Assembly: GCF_905220415.1 (NCBI RefSeq)
Contig: NC_059547.1
Location: 9,808,501-9,872,500 of the forward strand
Origin: Colias croceus
Lineage: Eukaryota > Arthropoda > Insecta > Lepidoptera > Pieridae
Length of the DNA stretch: 64,000 bases
Direction: 5' to 3'
This document shows, one piece after another, positions 1 through 14,100 of the stretch (its first letter is position 1; every line of letters starts with the position of its first letter). The notes under the pieces were generated by a model. It did not search any database. It had not been told where the DNA came from and worked only from the letters and a program-made list of their open reading frames with translations. Position numbers and translations under genes: made by a program.

Positions 1-179
1 AATACACAGGGAAATTAATGAAATTCGAAGCACTCTTCTGACGCATTCCTGCACTGAAATACAGGAGTTCAAAATGAAAATGCAATTTTGTTTCAAGTAG
101 ACGTTATAAAAGTATTTCCGAAATGCAACGGCTAAAAGCCGATTTGTTGACTGCAAATCTATAGGAAATATACTAGTCG

Positions 180-335
180 TATAAAACTAAAGAATTAGTT
201 TGTTTGCTTGAACGCGTTAATATCAGGTACTACTGGTCGAATTTTATAAATTATTTCAGTGTTAAATAGCTCATTTATATAGGCTATATATTATCAGCTC
301 GCTAAAAATACGGGTAAAACACAGGTCACAGCTGT
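180..335 (+). repeat. SINE-like repeat, 'actactggtc' family
   Basis: Diverged copy with GAACGCGTTAATATCAGG, ACTACTGGTCGAATTT and a GGGTAAAACACAGG end. Other copies in the window are at 9262, 11190, 15686, 21245, 27474, 36527, 39948, 61365 and 61544. Confidence 0.65.
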
Positions 336-603
336 GTTTTATATATTTATTCACAGACTAACAAAACGAATCAGTCATAACGATTGCTACAATAGCTTAA
401 CCTAATGATAAAATTCAATTTCATATCTACGTATTTTTATTTCATCTAGGCATGTCTCTTCTTAGAGCGGGCGCGCACGAGCAACTTAGTTGCCCGGAAA
501 CTATTTTGTCTATGTCGCTGTCTCCTCGCAAAGTTTTGAACGATGCGCACACGAAAGCGACAGCAACGCAACTTTTTCTTTAAAATTTTCTGCATTTATC
601 AAC

Positions 604-889
604 ATGGATTTCGAAGAGACGGTTGTGGTCTGTGCTCTTGTCCTTAGAAACCGAAGACGGCAGCGAAAAAGGCAATATTGGGTGCACTCATTATGGAGTG
701 AGAGACTGACAGGGGAAATTCCATACAATGTTTTTAAAATTGAGAAAAATTGAGAGAATTTAGAAACATTTTTTCGCTACTTCAGAATGAGTATAGAAAG
801 TTTTGATGAACTGTGCAGAATTTTACGACCTGGTATCGCTCATCAAGATACAAATATGAGATTTGCTGTCTCACCTGAGGAAAGATTGG
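604..889 (+). pseudogene. Harbinger (HARBI1-like) transposase N-terminal remnant
   Basis: Begins MDFEETVVVCALVLRNRRRQ, followed by the family-typical YWVHSLWSERLTGE, then frame changes and a stop before YFRMSIESFDELCRILRPG and QDTNMRFAVSPEERLA. These match the N-terminal helix-turn region of PIF/Harbinger nucleases. The catalytic DDE core is absent. Confidence 0.8.
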
Positions 890-1037
890 CTTATCCGAAT
901 AATTTTATGGGACCAATCCCACACCATTCTGCATCGTAAATCGGTTCAGAAACCTCGGAGTAATCGGTGTACATACATAAAAAAATATACCGGCCGAATT
1001 GATAACCTCCTCCTTTTTTTTGAAGTCGGTTAAAACT
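890..1037 (-). repeat. Short dispersed repeat nested in the Harbinger element (family ending TTGAAGTCGGTTAA)
   Basis: Matches the reverse of 36096-36341 over ATCCGAATAA, GGGACCAAT, TCGGAGTAATCGGTGTACAT and CCGAATTGATAACCTCCTCC. The nesting shows it landed after the Harbinger copy lost its core, or caused the loss. Confidence 0.7.
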
Positions 1038-1451
1038 ACTGTGTACGAGAATAAATACGTTGACATAAATACGTATTATCGCTACGCCAGTTACGCGGCA
1101 ACTGGCCGGCGGCCGCCGACAGGCAACATTTTTGTCGCCGTGCGCGCACTTGCATTGAAACCAATAGATAGGGCGACAGTTGCGTCGCGGGCTTGTCTCC
1201 GAACCCGCGGACAAAAAAGTCTCCCGGGAGTTGCGTCGCTACGTACGCGCACTTTCATACTAGCCCATGGCTGGGCGCGAACTTTCATACTAGCCCTAGA
1301 TATGGGAGAGACAAAATAGTTGCGGAGACAAAAGTTGCTCTTGCGCGCTAGCTCTTAAACAACATAACTTCAATATTTATTAAAACAATATTTCGCGTCC
1401 CTGACTTCTGCTCTTGTCTCTAAAAGATAAACATGCTTTATTTGTTCGCAG

Positions 1452-2059
1452 GTCGTGGAAATTCTCAACGAATTGTACTCATGCTGCGATGCCATTATAT
1501 CGTTTTACAACGTTTACAAAGTGAGTTTTTAATTAAAAGTTTATTTTTCTATTTACTCTGTGTAAAGCTTTGTATGTTAAATTGTTGTGTGTTTAAAATG
1601 TAAACAGATAATCTAGTATTCTGTTGTTACTGATTTAGAAACGAAAAATATAACAAAATAACGTAGTGTTTTCTATATCACTATTTATAATAGCGTAGGT
1701 ATTTTTTTTTTCTTTTGTCTATTTGTTAAGGTCTATTCTTATATTTAAGGGCTGACTTTTCAATCCTTGGTTAAAACTTTCGTCTTGGTTGTTTGTAGCA
1801 TTTGAAAAATATGTTCTGTCTTTTGTTATTATATGGGACATTTTATATATTATGTAGTAATAATTTATTGGACTTTTAACTTTCAACCAAGCATTGAAAA
1901 ATGATATGAATAAAGAATTTTCAACATTAACGTCTGCATATCTATACATATAATAAATCTGTAGAAGGGTCAATTCTGTACATTGAAAATATTGAAAAAA
2001 TAAATACCAGGGGGTGTTACTGGATCGATACCAAACCCAAATATGTGATTAAAAAAATT

Positions 2060-2108
<49 letters not shown>

Positions 2109-5100
2109 ATGTGAAGGCATCACGTGAAAACGAACGGTTCGATTTCGATGAAACTTGGTATAATTGTACCTTATTATCCTGGGCGTAAAATAGGATACTT
2201 TTTATCCTGGAAAAATACGGAGAAAAAAATTAATCTTAATTTTTCAGTTTTATCCATAGACGTTGTTCTGTAGAACCGCGAACACACGTTGCGTATTATT
2301 ATAGGCCTAGCCTTGGCCTAGCCGTATTTGGGTCCAATAGATATTTATAAGATGTCATTGTCAGAGTTACTCAAAATGGAGAAATAAACCATCCACGCGA
2401 AGACCGACATCCGCGCGGACGGAGTCGCGGGCGGAAGCTAGTAATTAATAAAATAGCATTTGAAAAATATGTTCTGTCTTTTGTTATTTTGTGGGACATT
2501 TTATATATTATGTAGTAATAATTTATTGGACTTTAAACTTTCAACCAAGCATTTAAAAATGAAATGAATAAAGAATTTTCAACATTAACGACTGCATATA
2601 ATTAATAAAATTCTTTTGAACTTATTATAAGATAAAGGACAAAGAAGTTTGATATTTTGCACGAAAATGATGAATGAACTAAATGGGGGGAAATTAGAAT
2701 TAGAATTGATTCAACGATTAATTTATATAATTCATAATAAAGTAGGTTCATATTAATCAAACTTGATACATCTCGTTAGGAAGCCATTACTACAGCATTA
2801 ATTATGGGGGTAGTTTGAAGTTCACGAGGCGCATAAATCAGGTAATTAGAGGGTAGGCGGTGAATATTGAACATCAACATTTTCATTGAAGATTAGACTA
2901 TAAATTACCAGACTATAACTACGTAATATATTATTGTCTATGATACATAGTGTTCATTTATATGAATTCTATATAACATAATTATTTTAACTAATAAACC
3001 TCCTTGATATATAAAACTTAGACTATATATAAATGTGACCAAACGGTAGACACCAGCTTTCAACAAAAAAATATTAAAATCGGTTCATCTGGTTGAAAGT
3101 TATGAGGTAACAAACTCCCAAAAGAATGAGGTGGAATAGAGAACATTCTCTGTTTTGAAGTCGGTTGAAATAGTAGCCCCAGTAAAAGTAATTGTGGTAC
3201 TTACTTATTTAAATATAAATATAGAGTTTTAATTATTCCTTGTAAAATATTTACGAACTTTTACTTCCTCCAATTACATTTCAGTAAAATTCAATTATTA
3301 AAAGATAAAGAGCAACGTTTAAAATCGGAATCTGTTTTAAATTTTCTCAGAAAATATCCGTATTTAATTTTAATTTTGGATATATGTAGAGATAATTAAT
3401 GAAATATCAGTTTATCACGAGCTTAACTTTCAGTGAGGACTTTTAACTCTATTAAATGTAATGAGGAGATTCATTAGTACTTTATTGTTTTACTTGGTTG
3501 AACACTTTACTTAGAATTCGTCACGTATAATTATTATAAATAAGAAAATTAGAAATGCCTTGATAAATACTTAACTATATTCTTTGGATTTCAAATAGTA
3601 ACTAATAGCCCGAGAAAATTAAGCCGAAAATCGACCATTAGCGGAAATTTAGTGTAGTTTTGAAAAACGCTAGTTATTCCTTGACATGTCACGTGTGTTC
3701 CTCTACACGTATTAACATGATATCTTCAATAAAATCTGTTGAGTAATATGAAAATAATAAATCTTCGCAAAATGTTGAGTTAAAACTTTAAAACACGTAT
3801 AATACATACGCATTTGTATTTGTAATATGAAAACTGTCTAAAATTGGGATAGATGAAAGGAAAGCTACTTGTATATGTGAAAAGATAGGTATATAAATGC
3901 ATGACTGCGTATATAAATTTAATATTGGTGATATTTTATAGGTATTAAAAATTCAAAAGCACTTCAAAATAAAATATGTGATTGAAACAATAGTCGCTGT
4001 TTCCGACAAGGTATAATTTAAATCAATTAAAAATAAGAACAAACCACTTCCTTAAAAAGCGGTAACTCCTTCGGAAAGATTCTTGGGAAGGCTCATGGGC
4101 GGTGGTTATCGCTCGTTACCGGACGACCCACCAGTTTGCCCACTTTTTTTATAAAAATACACTCCTTAATCATGTTACAAGGTTTTGATAACCCACTTCT
4201 TATTTCATGATATACAGAAATCTGTATTATTATAACACGGTAAAAGGTGAATCCACACAGAACGCGCAGCCTCGCGAAGCAATTAATGCGAAGATCTGTG
4301 TGGACGTACGGCTCGCGCGAGGAAAGAATGGTTCACGCTACACCGTGCCGGAGGGAAACAAATGAAACAATATGCATCGACATTTCAACGCTGTGCCCCG
4401 TCCGTGCACGGTCGAACCACGCTCAGGCATGAATCAATTCATACAAAACGTTTACAATATTGTTGCCTTCACTCATCCTGAAAGCGGCATACGCGGCTCG
4501 CGGGTAAAATGCTCGCCCTGTATGGACCCGCCTAATAATGATGAATTACGTGATACGCAAAGGTATACATATCACGTATCATCTTGACACGTCGTAGAAA
4601 ACTCCTAAGTACACAGGAACACGTAGGTGCAGGAAGACGACCCACAGGGTATTAACATATTATTGTTACTAGGTGTTGCCGGCGCTTCAGTCCGCGTGGG
4701 TAAAGGAAATTTCCACGGAAATAAGATTTTAAGTTACTGTAAAAGTAGACTGTGACACTCACTACTCTCTTAACTATCTTCGGGCACAAAATCATAACAT
4801 CAAAAAGCTCTGTTCGAACTCAAACATGAAAACGATATAATTATGATATTGTAGAGTTTATTAAGCAAGGATAGTAAGGATAACAATAATATTTTCTAGT
4901 GTATATTATAACATTAATATTCAAATGAGTATAACAATTTTCAGCTCTATTTTACGGACTCTTATAAATTGTACTTTAAGAAATGTAAGACTATTTTAAA
5001 CGCGATACAGAATCTATAGTCTTTGATTTCTATACGATAATATTACTTCTAGAATATTAAAGGTACTATAATATCTGTTATTTTAATTCTATTAGTAAAC

Positions 5101-8100
5101 CAGCTGTAAATATCCAGGTGGAAACAATAGGCGACGCTTACATGGTGGTTGGCGGTCTACCAGAGCGCTGCGCCCGCCACGCAGCTGAGGTAGCCTCGCT
5201 CGCCCTGCACATGCTGGAAGCTATACCCAGCATCAAGATCAACAGCCTGCCGACTAGCAAGCTGAGGATACGGATTGGTATGTTGTTAGTTATTAGCAGC
5301 TATGTAACCTGGTTTTGCTTGTACACTGTCGAAGATTGGACGCAACAACTCGGAAACTTTCGTTGGCTCAAAGATTATGACGTCATTATCCAGTACATAG
5401 TTAACGATTTTTAAAGGATATACAGACATACATGAAAGATGAATAAATAAACACTTAATTTGCACCAAAAAATAATACAATAAGACACAAAGTAACACAG
5501 GTCGGTACTACTTAATTGGCTCTACAATTTTTATTAAATACATATTACAGAACTAATTTTAATTAAACATTGTTTGATTATAGTATAAAACAAGTGTATG
5601 CCAAATCATTATAGGCATAAAACGTACGTAAACGTACGTGCTACGAAAACGTGAGTAAAAATTATTCTGTTCTAATTTACTAGTCACGAAAATAATATTT
5701 TCTGTTGTGCATACAACCATCAGACATAGCTCTGGGGATTAACTGATTTAATTATTCTAAATTATACCCTAATACCCGCTCCCCAAGGTCTGTTTTATAT
5801 TTGCATCAGTTTATTTGTTAGCAATAACCCAAATTTACAAGTCACGACTCACGAGGGATGCAATCAAATACGAGGTATTTCTTAAAGGAAGGGTTTCATT
5901 TCCGCATGGTTAATTATTAACTTCGAAAATATTTCGCAACACACAATATAAAATAAAATGCTATTATCTATTGTTTTCGTCTTAGGGCTGATTTTTCAAT
6001 CCTTGGTTAAAACTTATTCATCGAATAACGTATGAACAGTGCCGTCTTTAAGGCAGGGCCCGCAGGGCCCTGGCCCGAGGCCCCGAGGTAGGCAGGGGCC
6101 CCACAATTCTGAAAATTTTCGATATACAACAACAAATTTTATAACATAATAAGACTTAATAAGAAAAATATCAAATCAGACGGGGTTACGATTTAGCCTA
6201 TTGCGTTATTGTAAACTGAAAAATGATAAAGTTAAAATTTAAGGATTTTCCATCCCTTACATAGGCCCCAGCCAGTACCTTGGCCCATAGCCTCGTTGAT
6301 CCTAAAGACGGCACTGCGTATGAAACTACCATTTCAAAAATGTATATTCTAATTGTCCGTCGTTCGTGTAATACTTTATTGGACGGATAAATTTTAACCA
6401 AGGATTGAAAAATCGGCCCTTAGTAATGTCAAACTAAAGCTATATTTGTATACAATCTGGATAAAATTCTTTTCGAGTTAACTATTTTGTATCTACCAAT
6501 TCGTAAAAACTACAAAAAGGGGAAAGACTTACTTTTATTAAGTGTTTTGTAAATCAAAATATTAATTAAAAATCAGTAAGTATTATATTATGTAATAATA
6601 AGACCCTATTTCCTTCAACATGAAAATCAATCGTTTATAATTAAATGACAAGCACATTTTCTGTTGGGAAAATTTTGAAAGTCATTGTCTTAGGTCATTG
6701 TGATAAAATTAACTCATCTCCTGTTTTGAAGATAAAACAATTTTGAATATTCAATTCAGTTTCCACGATAAAGAAAGATCTTATAAGCAATTTATTATGT
6801 AAGGTTATTTTATAACTCTATTAAACTTTTAAACCTGTAGAAAAGCTATAATGAATCTCAGTGATTTAAAGCTATGTTTCTATCTCGGTTGGGATCAATA
6901 GCGGAATTTTATTGGAATCCTGCATCATATAAATTACAGTAGTTTGCGTGCCTCGGAGCGTAAATCTATCAGTACTTATTCCGATCTCTCATGTCCACTA
7001 TGTAATACTAGCGGTCCGCCCCGGTTTCGCCCGTGCTACATATTTTGCAATAAAAGTAGCCTATGTTCTTTCTCAGGGTCTAAAGATTGTCTGTGCCAAA
7101 TTTCATCAAAATCGGTCCAGTAGTTTATGAGCCTATTCATTACAATCAAATAAACAAACAAACAAAGTTTTCCTCTTTATAATATTAGTGTAGGCTAGGT
7201 TACCGCCCGGGGCTTCGCCCACTTTGTCTAAAACCTAATAAATTATATACTAAAACCTTCCTCTTGAATCACTCTATCTATTAAAAAAAACCGCATCAAA
7301 ATCCGTTGCGTAGTTTTTAAGATTTAAGCAGACAAAGGGACATAGGGACAGAGAAAGCGACTTTGTTTTATAAACTATGTAGTGATATATTATTGTAATA
7401 CCTCCTCCGGTAAGATCTAAACTAGCTTTGATACAATATTATTTAGAACATCATCATAATTTAACTTAACAACGCAGTATTGGCAAACTAGAAAAAATTA
7501 AATTAAATCATACTAATAATATTATAAACGCGAAAATTTGCAAATACCTATGGATAGATGTTTGTTACTCTTTCACGTAAAAACTACTGGACGGATTTGG
7601 ATGAAACTATACAATAAGAATTACTGATTTATTGACAGCTAAAAGATCATAGACAGTATCCAAAAGGGTCATCACCATAGTACAACAACCATACAATTAA
7701 AATATTGAAGTATTTGTATTATACTTTAGTATCTAAATACAGTCTAGACATAATGGTGTAACATTCGAACTTCTTAGAAATAAGACAACTTAGTACTTGT
7801 GATTGAGGTGACTTTGAAGGACAAATTCCTTTTAGATGTAATCCATTATCCCTAATGAATTGTTAAACAAATCTATACCTACATAATATATAATAGATCT
7901 GTAGAATGGTCAATTCTGTACATTGAAAATATGTATTGAAAAAATGAATAGAAGGGGGTGTTACTGGATCGATACCAAATCCAAATATGTGATTGAAAAA
8001 ATATTTGTCTGTCTGTCTGTATGTTCAGGCATCACCAGTTATAATAATGTACCTACTCTGTGGGCATCACGTAAATGTAACGGTTCGGTTTCGATAAAAT

Positions 8101-11100
8101 AAACCATATTACGATGAAAACTAAAACTACGTACGTGCTCTATACTATATGTACTGTATAAAACTACTACGATACTACTGTATAAAATATAGTTTAGGAT
8201 ATAATACTGAGTAAATAAAAGTTCGCAATAGAGCAAACTCACCATCTCACTCAAACCTGCCTAAATAAGTAAAATATAGTAAGTGCGAGCGCGAGGATAT
8301 TAGATAATATTATCTAATATCCTCGCGCTCGCACTTACCGCAGACTTTCAAGGCCTCTGGCAATATGTAAAAACCGTGAAAACTGTCCGGCTACTGGGGT
8401 AAATTCTTTTGATAGTCCCCCAAGTAACATATCTAAAATTCAGCTTTTATACTATATTGTAAGTGTAAGTACAATTATTTTTTAAGCTATTGCATAGCTT
8501 CTATCGCGGGCCTTGAGCGCGGGGACCGAATCCAGAAATTGCGTAACGAAAAACCTCACGCTCCCCACTCCGACGGACACGGAGGTGTGGCTTGAAGGCA
8601 TGCTGCTATGCAATAGCTTTACCGCGGCAGTCCCCGAGTGCCACACGTCTTTTTGAGTTTGGGGGTGTCCGGCAGGATTAACATACTAAGTGTCCGGAAA
8701 TGGATGACATTTAAATATTATTCTAAAGAAAATATCAAAAAACCGAGCTTTATGCTTTAATGTATTTGAGGTGCTTTTTTTTACACCTTTGTTACCTGTT
8801 ACCTGTCAAAGTAACCACTACCCAAACTACATAGTCGCTCATCGTTCTTACCTGTGTTGGTGAAGTGCGCAGACAAACTTTCTGGTTTTATGAAATATTG
8901 TGCGCCTGGCTGAAGCGGGCTCTTGGACTATAATATTAGTTACCTATTAGCAATATTATTACGGAAGTAATCACGAAGTAATATATCAAAATGGAATGAA
9001 TATCATAGTTGAACTGAAGATTGTGCAACTATTTTATATTACCTGTGGACCTATCAAACAAAATTGGATAATCAAAGCTCTACAGTCTACATATTGCATT
9101 AAACTTCCACTATCATAGATATAGCAATTCACTAAAATTATCTTGTATCAGGAACAGTAATGACGCAATCAAGAGATCCGATAAATTTCGCTTCATTGAG
9201 TTTAATATTATCTAGTCTATTCCTAGCTTGTGTTATCTCTGATTCTCCATAGATCTGCATACATAAATATTAGGTTACTTTCCTCTATACTTAATGATAT
9301 AAAGCTGAAATTTTCGTTGTTTGTTTGGACGTGCTAATTTCAGGAACTACGGGTCCGATTTGGAATATTATTTCAGTGTAAGATAGTCCATTTCTCGAGG
9401 AAGGCTATGATGTATCATCATGCTATGATCAACGGGATCGGAGGAATGCGTTCAAAACCATGGGGAACAGCTAGATTGTTTAAAGATTTAGTTATTTTAA
9501 TTCGACAAATTATGTTCGATAACTTCCCTAATTTTTAATTAATACGAAAAGAACTGACTTTTTGTCACTCTTTCAATATCTGGATGCTACTGAAATAGGT
9601 GTGCGTGAGGTACATAATAGCTTAAAATACGAATCTTGCCCAGCAAGTTATAACTAATAAAAATCTACATTTCTATTAGGTACATTATATTTCAATTTCA
9701 TAAATTCTAACTAAACAATGACTTATTTTAGTATAGAAAAAATATTTTTAAGGAAACTTAATTTTTAAGAAACACGCAAATATTTTTCCTACATTGCCAA
9801 CAAGTGATATTTGTTTTATTCAGGGTCGATTTTTCAATGCTTGGATATATTCGTCGAATAATGTATAAAACGACCATTTTAAAAACGTATTCTAATTGCC
9901 CGTATTTGACAGTTTACGTGACATTTTAATATTATTGTGTAATATTTTATTGAACGGATAAGTTTTATCCAAGCATTGAAAAATCGGCCCTCAATAAAAT
10001 ATAGTTATTTATGGTTACTCGAGCGTATTATAAAATTTGTATTCATTTACTTTATTGTCCGCAGACATTTACCTTCCATTAGGAATTGATCAAGTTTCAG
10101 TCATGAATAAATATACAAGGACAAAAGAAAATCGCCCACTTATTTTTCTTATTTCCAACAAGAAAAAAGATTATATAGGTGAAAAAAAAACGACCGACTA
10201 TCTGTGGTCTTTCCAATGGATCTTTCCATTCAATACACTAAAGTTCGAAAGGTTAACGAAAATGTTATTCGAAGTCTGTTGATATTTATGTAACTAAAAT
10301 TTGGTCAAAACATCTGAATATTGTTTATATTTGTGGTATCGAAACATGACCTATAAATTTAATTTCCGCCCTTATATTATGTACAAAATTTCAATAAGTA
10401 CATTTATTAAAAACTAGCTTTCTACCCGCGGCATCGCCCGCGCAGTTAAAGAAAAACCCGCATAGTTCCCGTTCCCGTGGGATTTCCGGGATAAAACCTA
10501 TCCTATGTCCTTTCTCGGGTATCAAAATATCTCTATACCAAATTTCATGCAAATTGGTTCAGTAGTTAAGGCATGATTGAGTAACAGACAGACAGACAGA
10601 GTTACTTTCGCATTTATAATATTAGTATGGATAATTAACACGTTTTTAGAATAAAATTTGCCGATTAAATAAATGTATATATAAGTACGTGTAAATATAT
10701 AACTAGTATTTTTAACTATATCATTGATCGCATGGGTTGCTTGGAAGAAATTGCTTGAAGCAATAAAGCCGCCTTTTGTCAAATGTCCTCCTATTAAGTA
10801 AAATTTGTATTTAATGTTTGTAAAGTTTAAAAATAAATAAATAAATATATGTAACAGCTGCCTCCAGCTTTTTAAATTTTTCTATCTTTATTTCCTAAAA
10901 CTCTCATGAATATGTAAACCAAAAGCTTATATTTTCTACATATTAAAAAATCGAAGAAATAAGTTTTCATCATTTCACTTATATATTTCTTATAAAAAAC
11001 TTGTTAAAGTTGAAACTCCGTTGCGAAGTTGCTGGCAACATGTTGGTAAAATTATGTTGTTGCATTTAAAACGTGGTTGCCTAGCAGAAATCACTACATA

Positions 11101-14100
11101 GTGATAAGGTCGCCCTTTGTGCTTTTGTTTATTGTAAAGTTGTTATTTTATGTACTTCGTTTATTGCACAATAAAGTGTTAAAAAAATAAACACGCTTCG
11201 CTTCTGTTGGTCTTAGCGTGATGATAATATATAGCCTATATCCCTCCTCGATAAATGGGCTATCTAACACCAAAAGAGTTTTTCAAATCGGACCAGTAGT
11301 TCCTGAGACTAGCTCGTTCAAACAAACAAACTCTTCAGCTTTATAATATTACCTCGTATAGATTACTGGTACTGTAGGTACAATAAAAATAAATAAGTGT
11401 CATAAATAAATGCTTGATCTCAATCTTAACAGGTATACACAGCGGGCAATGCTCTGCCGGTGTTGTGGGCACAAAGATGCCCCGCTACTGCCTCTTCGGG
11501 GACACCGTGAACACGGCAGCAAGACTGGAGTCCACGAGCGAGCCGCAGCGGATTCATATCAGCAATGCTACGTATAAACTTCTGAAACAACACGGCGGGT
11601 ATCGCTTGAAGGAACGCGGGATTGTTAATATTAAGGTATGTAATACGGAAGAAAGAATAGATATTATAAAGTGGACAGATCGAGTTGCTTGGATGAAATC
11701 GCTCAAGAGCGATAAAGCCGCTCTATGTCTCTCTATAAGCTATCTCAACTATGTAACAACCTATATTTCTTTATGTAGGTACCTTAAAGAGTATTAATTT
11801 CATTTCAAAGATTTATATTTTTGTATGTAGCAATTAGCAAACGAACTAACATTTTGACTATGCAATTTTAGTGTCGCGGTTGTGGTTAATAGTTAAAAAA
11901 ATGTGAACCAACACATCTAATAATTAAACGATTTTGACTCGTAGTCTTAAAAATAAACTGAATTGCACAATAGAGTGTGTGAGTGATGTTTATAAAAAAG
12001 CCAGAGTTTTAAGTATAAGAAAGCTTTTCATATTTGAAACCTTGAGACGCTATCATAAAAAGGATGTGCCTTACCTACCTGAAAGTACCAAGCGTGTGGA
12101 TCGTTGCCCGTTTCCAAAAACGAAATCACGATTCGCACAAAAGCACTACAATGTAGTTGCGCCGCGCCTGTACAATATTATAAATAAAGAACTAAAATTA
12201 AAAAAAGTAAACAATAATGGAATAAAAAACTTAATACTTACTTGGCTTGAGAAGTTTGACTACGACGATACTGAAATCATTTTAAGGGATCTTTTATAAT
12301 TCTTAACAACATAATATGGATAAAAAATATATATATAGATATAATAAATCACATCAACAAAAATGTTTATAAATTGCAACATAATATATGCACAACTACA
12401 CCCACACATACACACATGCACACACACTCACACACAAACACCCACACACACACACACACACACCCAGACACACACACAAACACACACACACAATCACTCA
12501 CATTCATCTAGATACACAAATGCGCTTACGTAATAATTTAACTTACCTCTTCATTAATTTTGTTATTTTAGAGCTTTTAGTTTAGTTTAGTTTATAGACA
12601 TAATATTATGATCAATATTGGGAGAAGCCTCTGGCTCCTGAGACACAGTTTAAAACTAGTTCGGGAGCCAAAGGATTCATTATTTAGACCTGTGTAATTA
12701 TGTCAATAAAGAATTTTTATTTATTTAAAAAAAAATAGCAACGCTTATTAAGTACTCGTGGCGTCATCATATCTGAGAATGATATTATAATCATAATAGT
12801 GCAGCAGACGAGGTACATCCCACGACACTTATCGATTTTTATAATATTTTTAATATTTTTTTTTGTATATTATAATCACCCACGTTAATGTGTGGGAAGG
12901 ACATTGAGATAATATTACTACGTATGGAGGAGACACCACGAACAAAATCTGTGCGCCATTTTTTTGCTCTAACTAAGTTTTAAAAATTATTATCTAGTTA
13001 GGTACTTACCGATGAAAGTTATTCCTTTGCACTTTTCCGTATTATTTGTGCAATATCGTAACAAGAAGGCATATATTTGATGCGTTTCACTTTAAAACAA
13101 ATAAAAAATGAGCGTGCAGTTACGCCATATGGCGTATGTTGAGCGGAACATAAGTGATGTAGGCGGTGTCGTCTCCATAAATGTATATCTCAATGGGGAA
13201 GGATAAGTATTTCTTGTTGAAATTGATATAACATCTGATTGGATGTCTGTGCTTTTTAAGCTCATATTTTATTAGCTCATGATACACAATTCTCTTTTAC
13301 CGGATTACTATACTATATACTGTTCAATTATGTTTATTCAAATAAATATTCTAATATACGTACACATTTATATTTTACTAGCAGTCCGCCCCGGCTTCGC
13401 CCGTGGTACATGTTTACGTTTTCTCTCCATAAGAACCATCCTCGTACTTCAAGGAATTAAAAAAAAAATAATTATCAAAATCGGTCCACCCGTTCACGTG
13501 TTATGCCGTAGGGATTCATTTTTATATATAGAGATAATTATATAGCATCAATAATATTCAACATTCGCAGCCTCATTTATTTATATGTGCCATATATATT
13601 TTTGTCCGAAATGATTTAATCTCATAAATCACAATTTAGATCTGATTTTCGAATGCCTATAGGCAAACGTGCTTTCCTCAATTACAAGTGACAAGGTCAC
13701 ACCAAAGCAACGTTTCTAAAAGGAAATAGATTCCTTTGTAAATCCAAAGAGAAATTCACAAAGTTAATTGCGCTCGACACTTGGCACCAGCTAGAGAAAA
13801 ATCATGGATCCATACAAGTGTCGAATTTTTTCTTTTGACAGCTGTCAAATGGGAACAAAGAATAAGGATTTAGGTTACCTTTTGTCCTGTTTCCTGTTAC
13901 ATTTGCTAGTACTTTTAATTAATTTTTGACTGGAATTGAGAAATCCGATTCGAATAGAAGTCTGATAGGTACATTTGTTTCATTTTATTACAAAGAAAAT
14001 TAGTTTTATTCTTGGAAATTGTTTTTTTTATTTTTAAGCATAAAATTCGTCGGAATTTATTGATTATGTCATATATCTCTGTAGTTCAAACAACGTTCAA

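Larger units (their letters stand above)
465..1354 (+). mobile_element. Harbinger-type DNA transposon, internally deleted, with TTA duplication
   Basis: Terminal inverted repeats start GAGCGGGCGCGCACGAGCAA on the left and, reversed, GAGCTAGCGCGCAAGAGCAA on the right; both then reach AACTATTTTGTCT. TTA flanks both sides (462-464 and 1355-1357), the usual PIF/Harbinger target duplication. The inside keeps the start of a transposase and the GC-rich 3' end; the transposase middle and end are gone and another repeat sits at the junction. Confidence 0.85.
1521..5117. other. Intron of guanylate cyclase gene
   Basis: AT-rich. Holds a MITE piece, the 658-bp-spaced direct repeats, a GTCTGTCTG-type repeat, a TTGAAGTCGGTTGAAA-ending repeat around 3020-3172, a LINE-like 3' tail at 4070-4165 (AGGCTCATGGGCGGTGG...), and a GC-richer stretch 4240-4530 with TCCACACAGA / TCTGTGTGGA inverted arms. 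I see no further exon. Confidence 0.6.
5278..11432. other. Intron of guanylate cyclase gene
   Basis: 6.2 kb, AT-rich, filled with the repeats listed separately. No additional coding exon is apparent between the in-phase exons on either side. Confidence 0.6.

Noticed and set aside
4240..4590. GC-richer stretch with two open frames in a cyclase intron
   Set aside because: Frames overlap without family similarity and the phase between the flanking cyclase exons already closes without it; inverted CCACACAGA arms suggest an old MITE.
12388..12585. Open frame MHNYTHTYTHAHTLTHKHPH
   Set aside because: Translation of a CA microsatellite.
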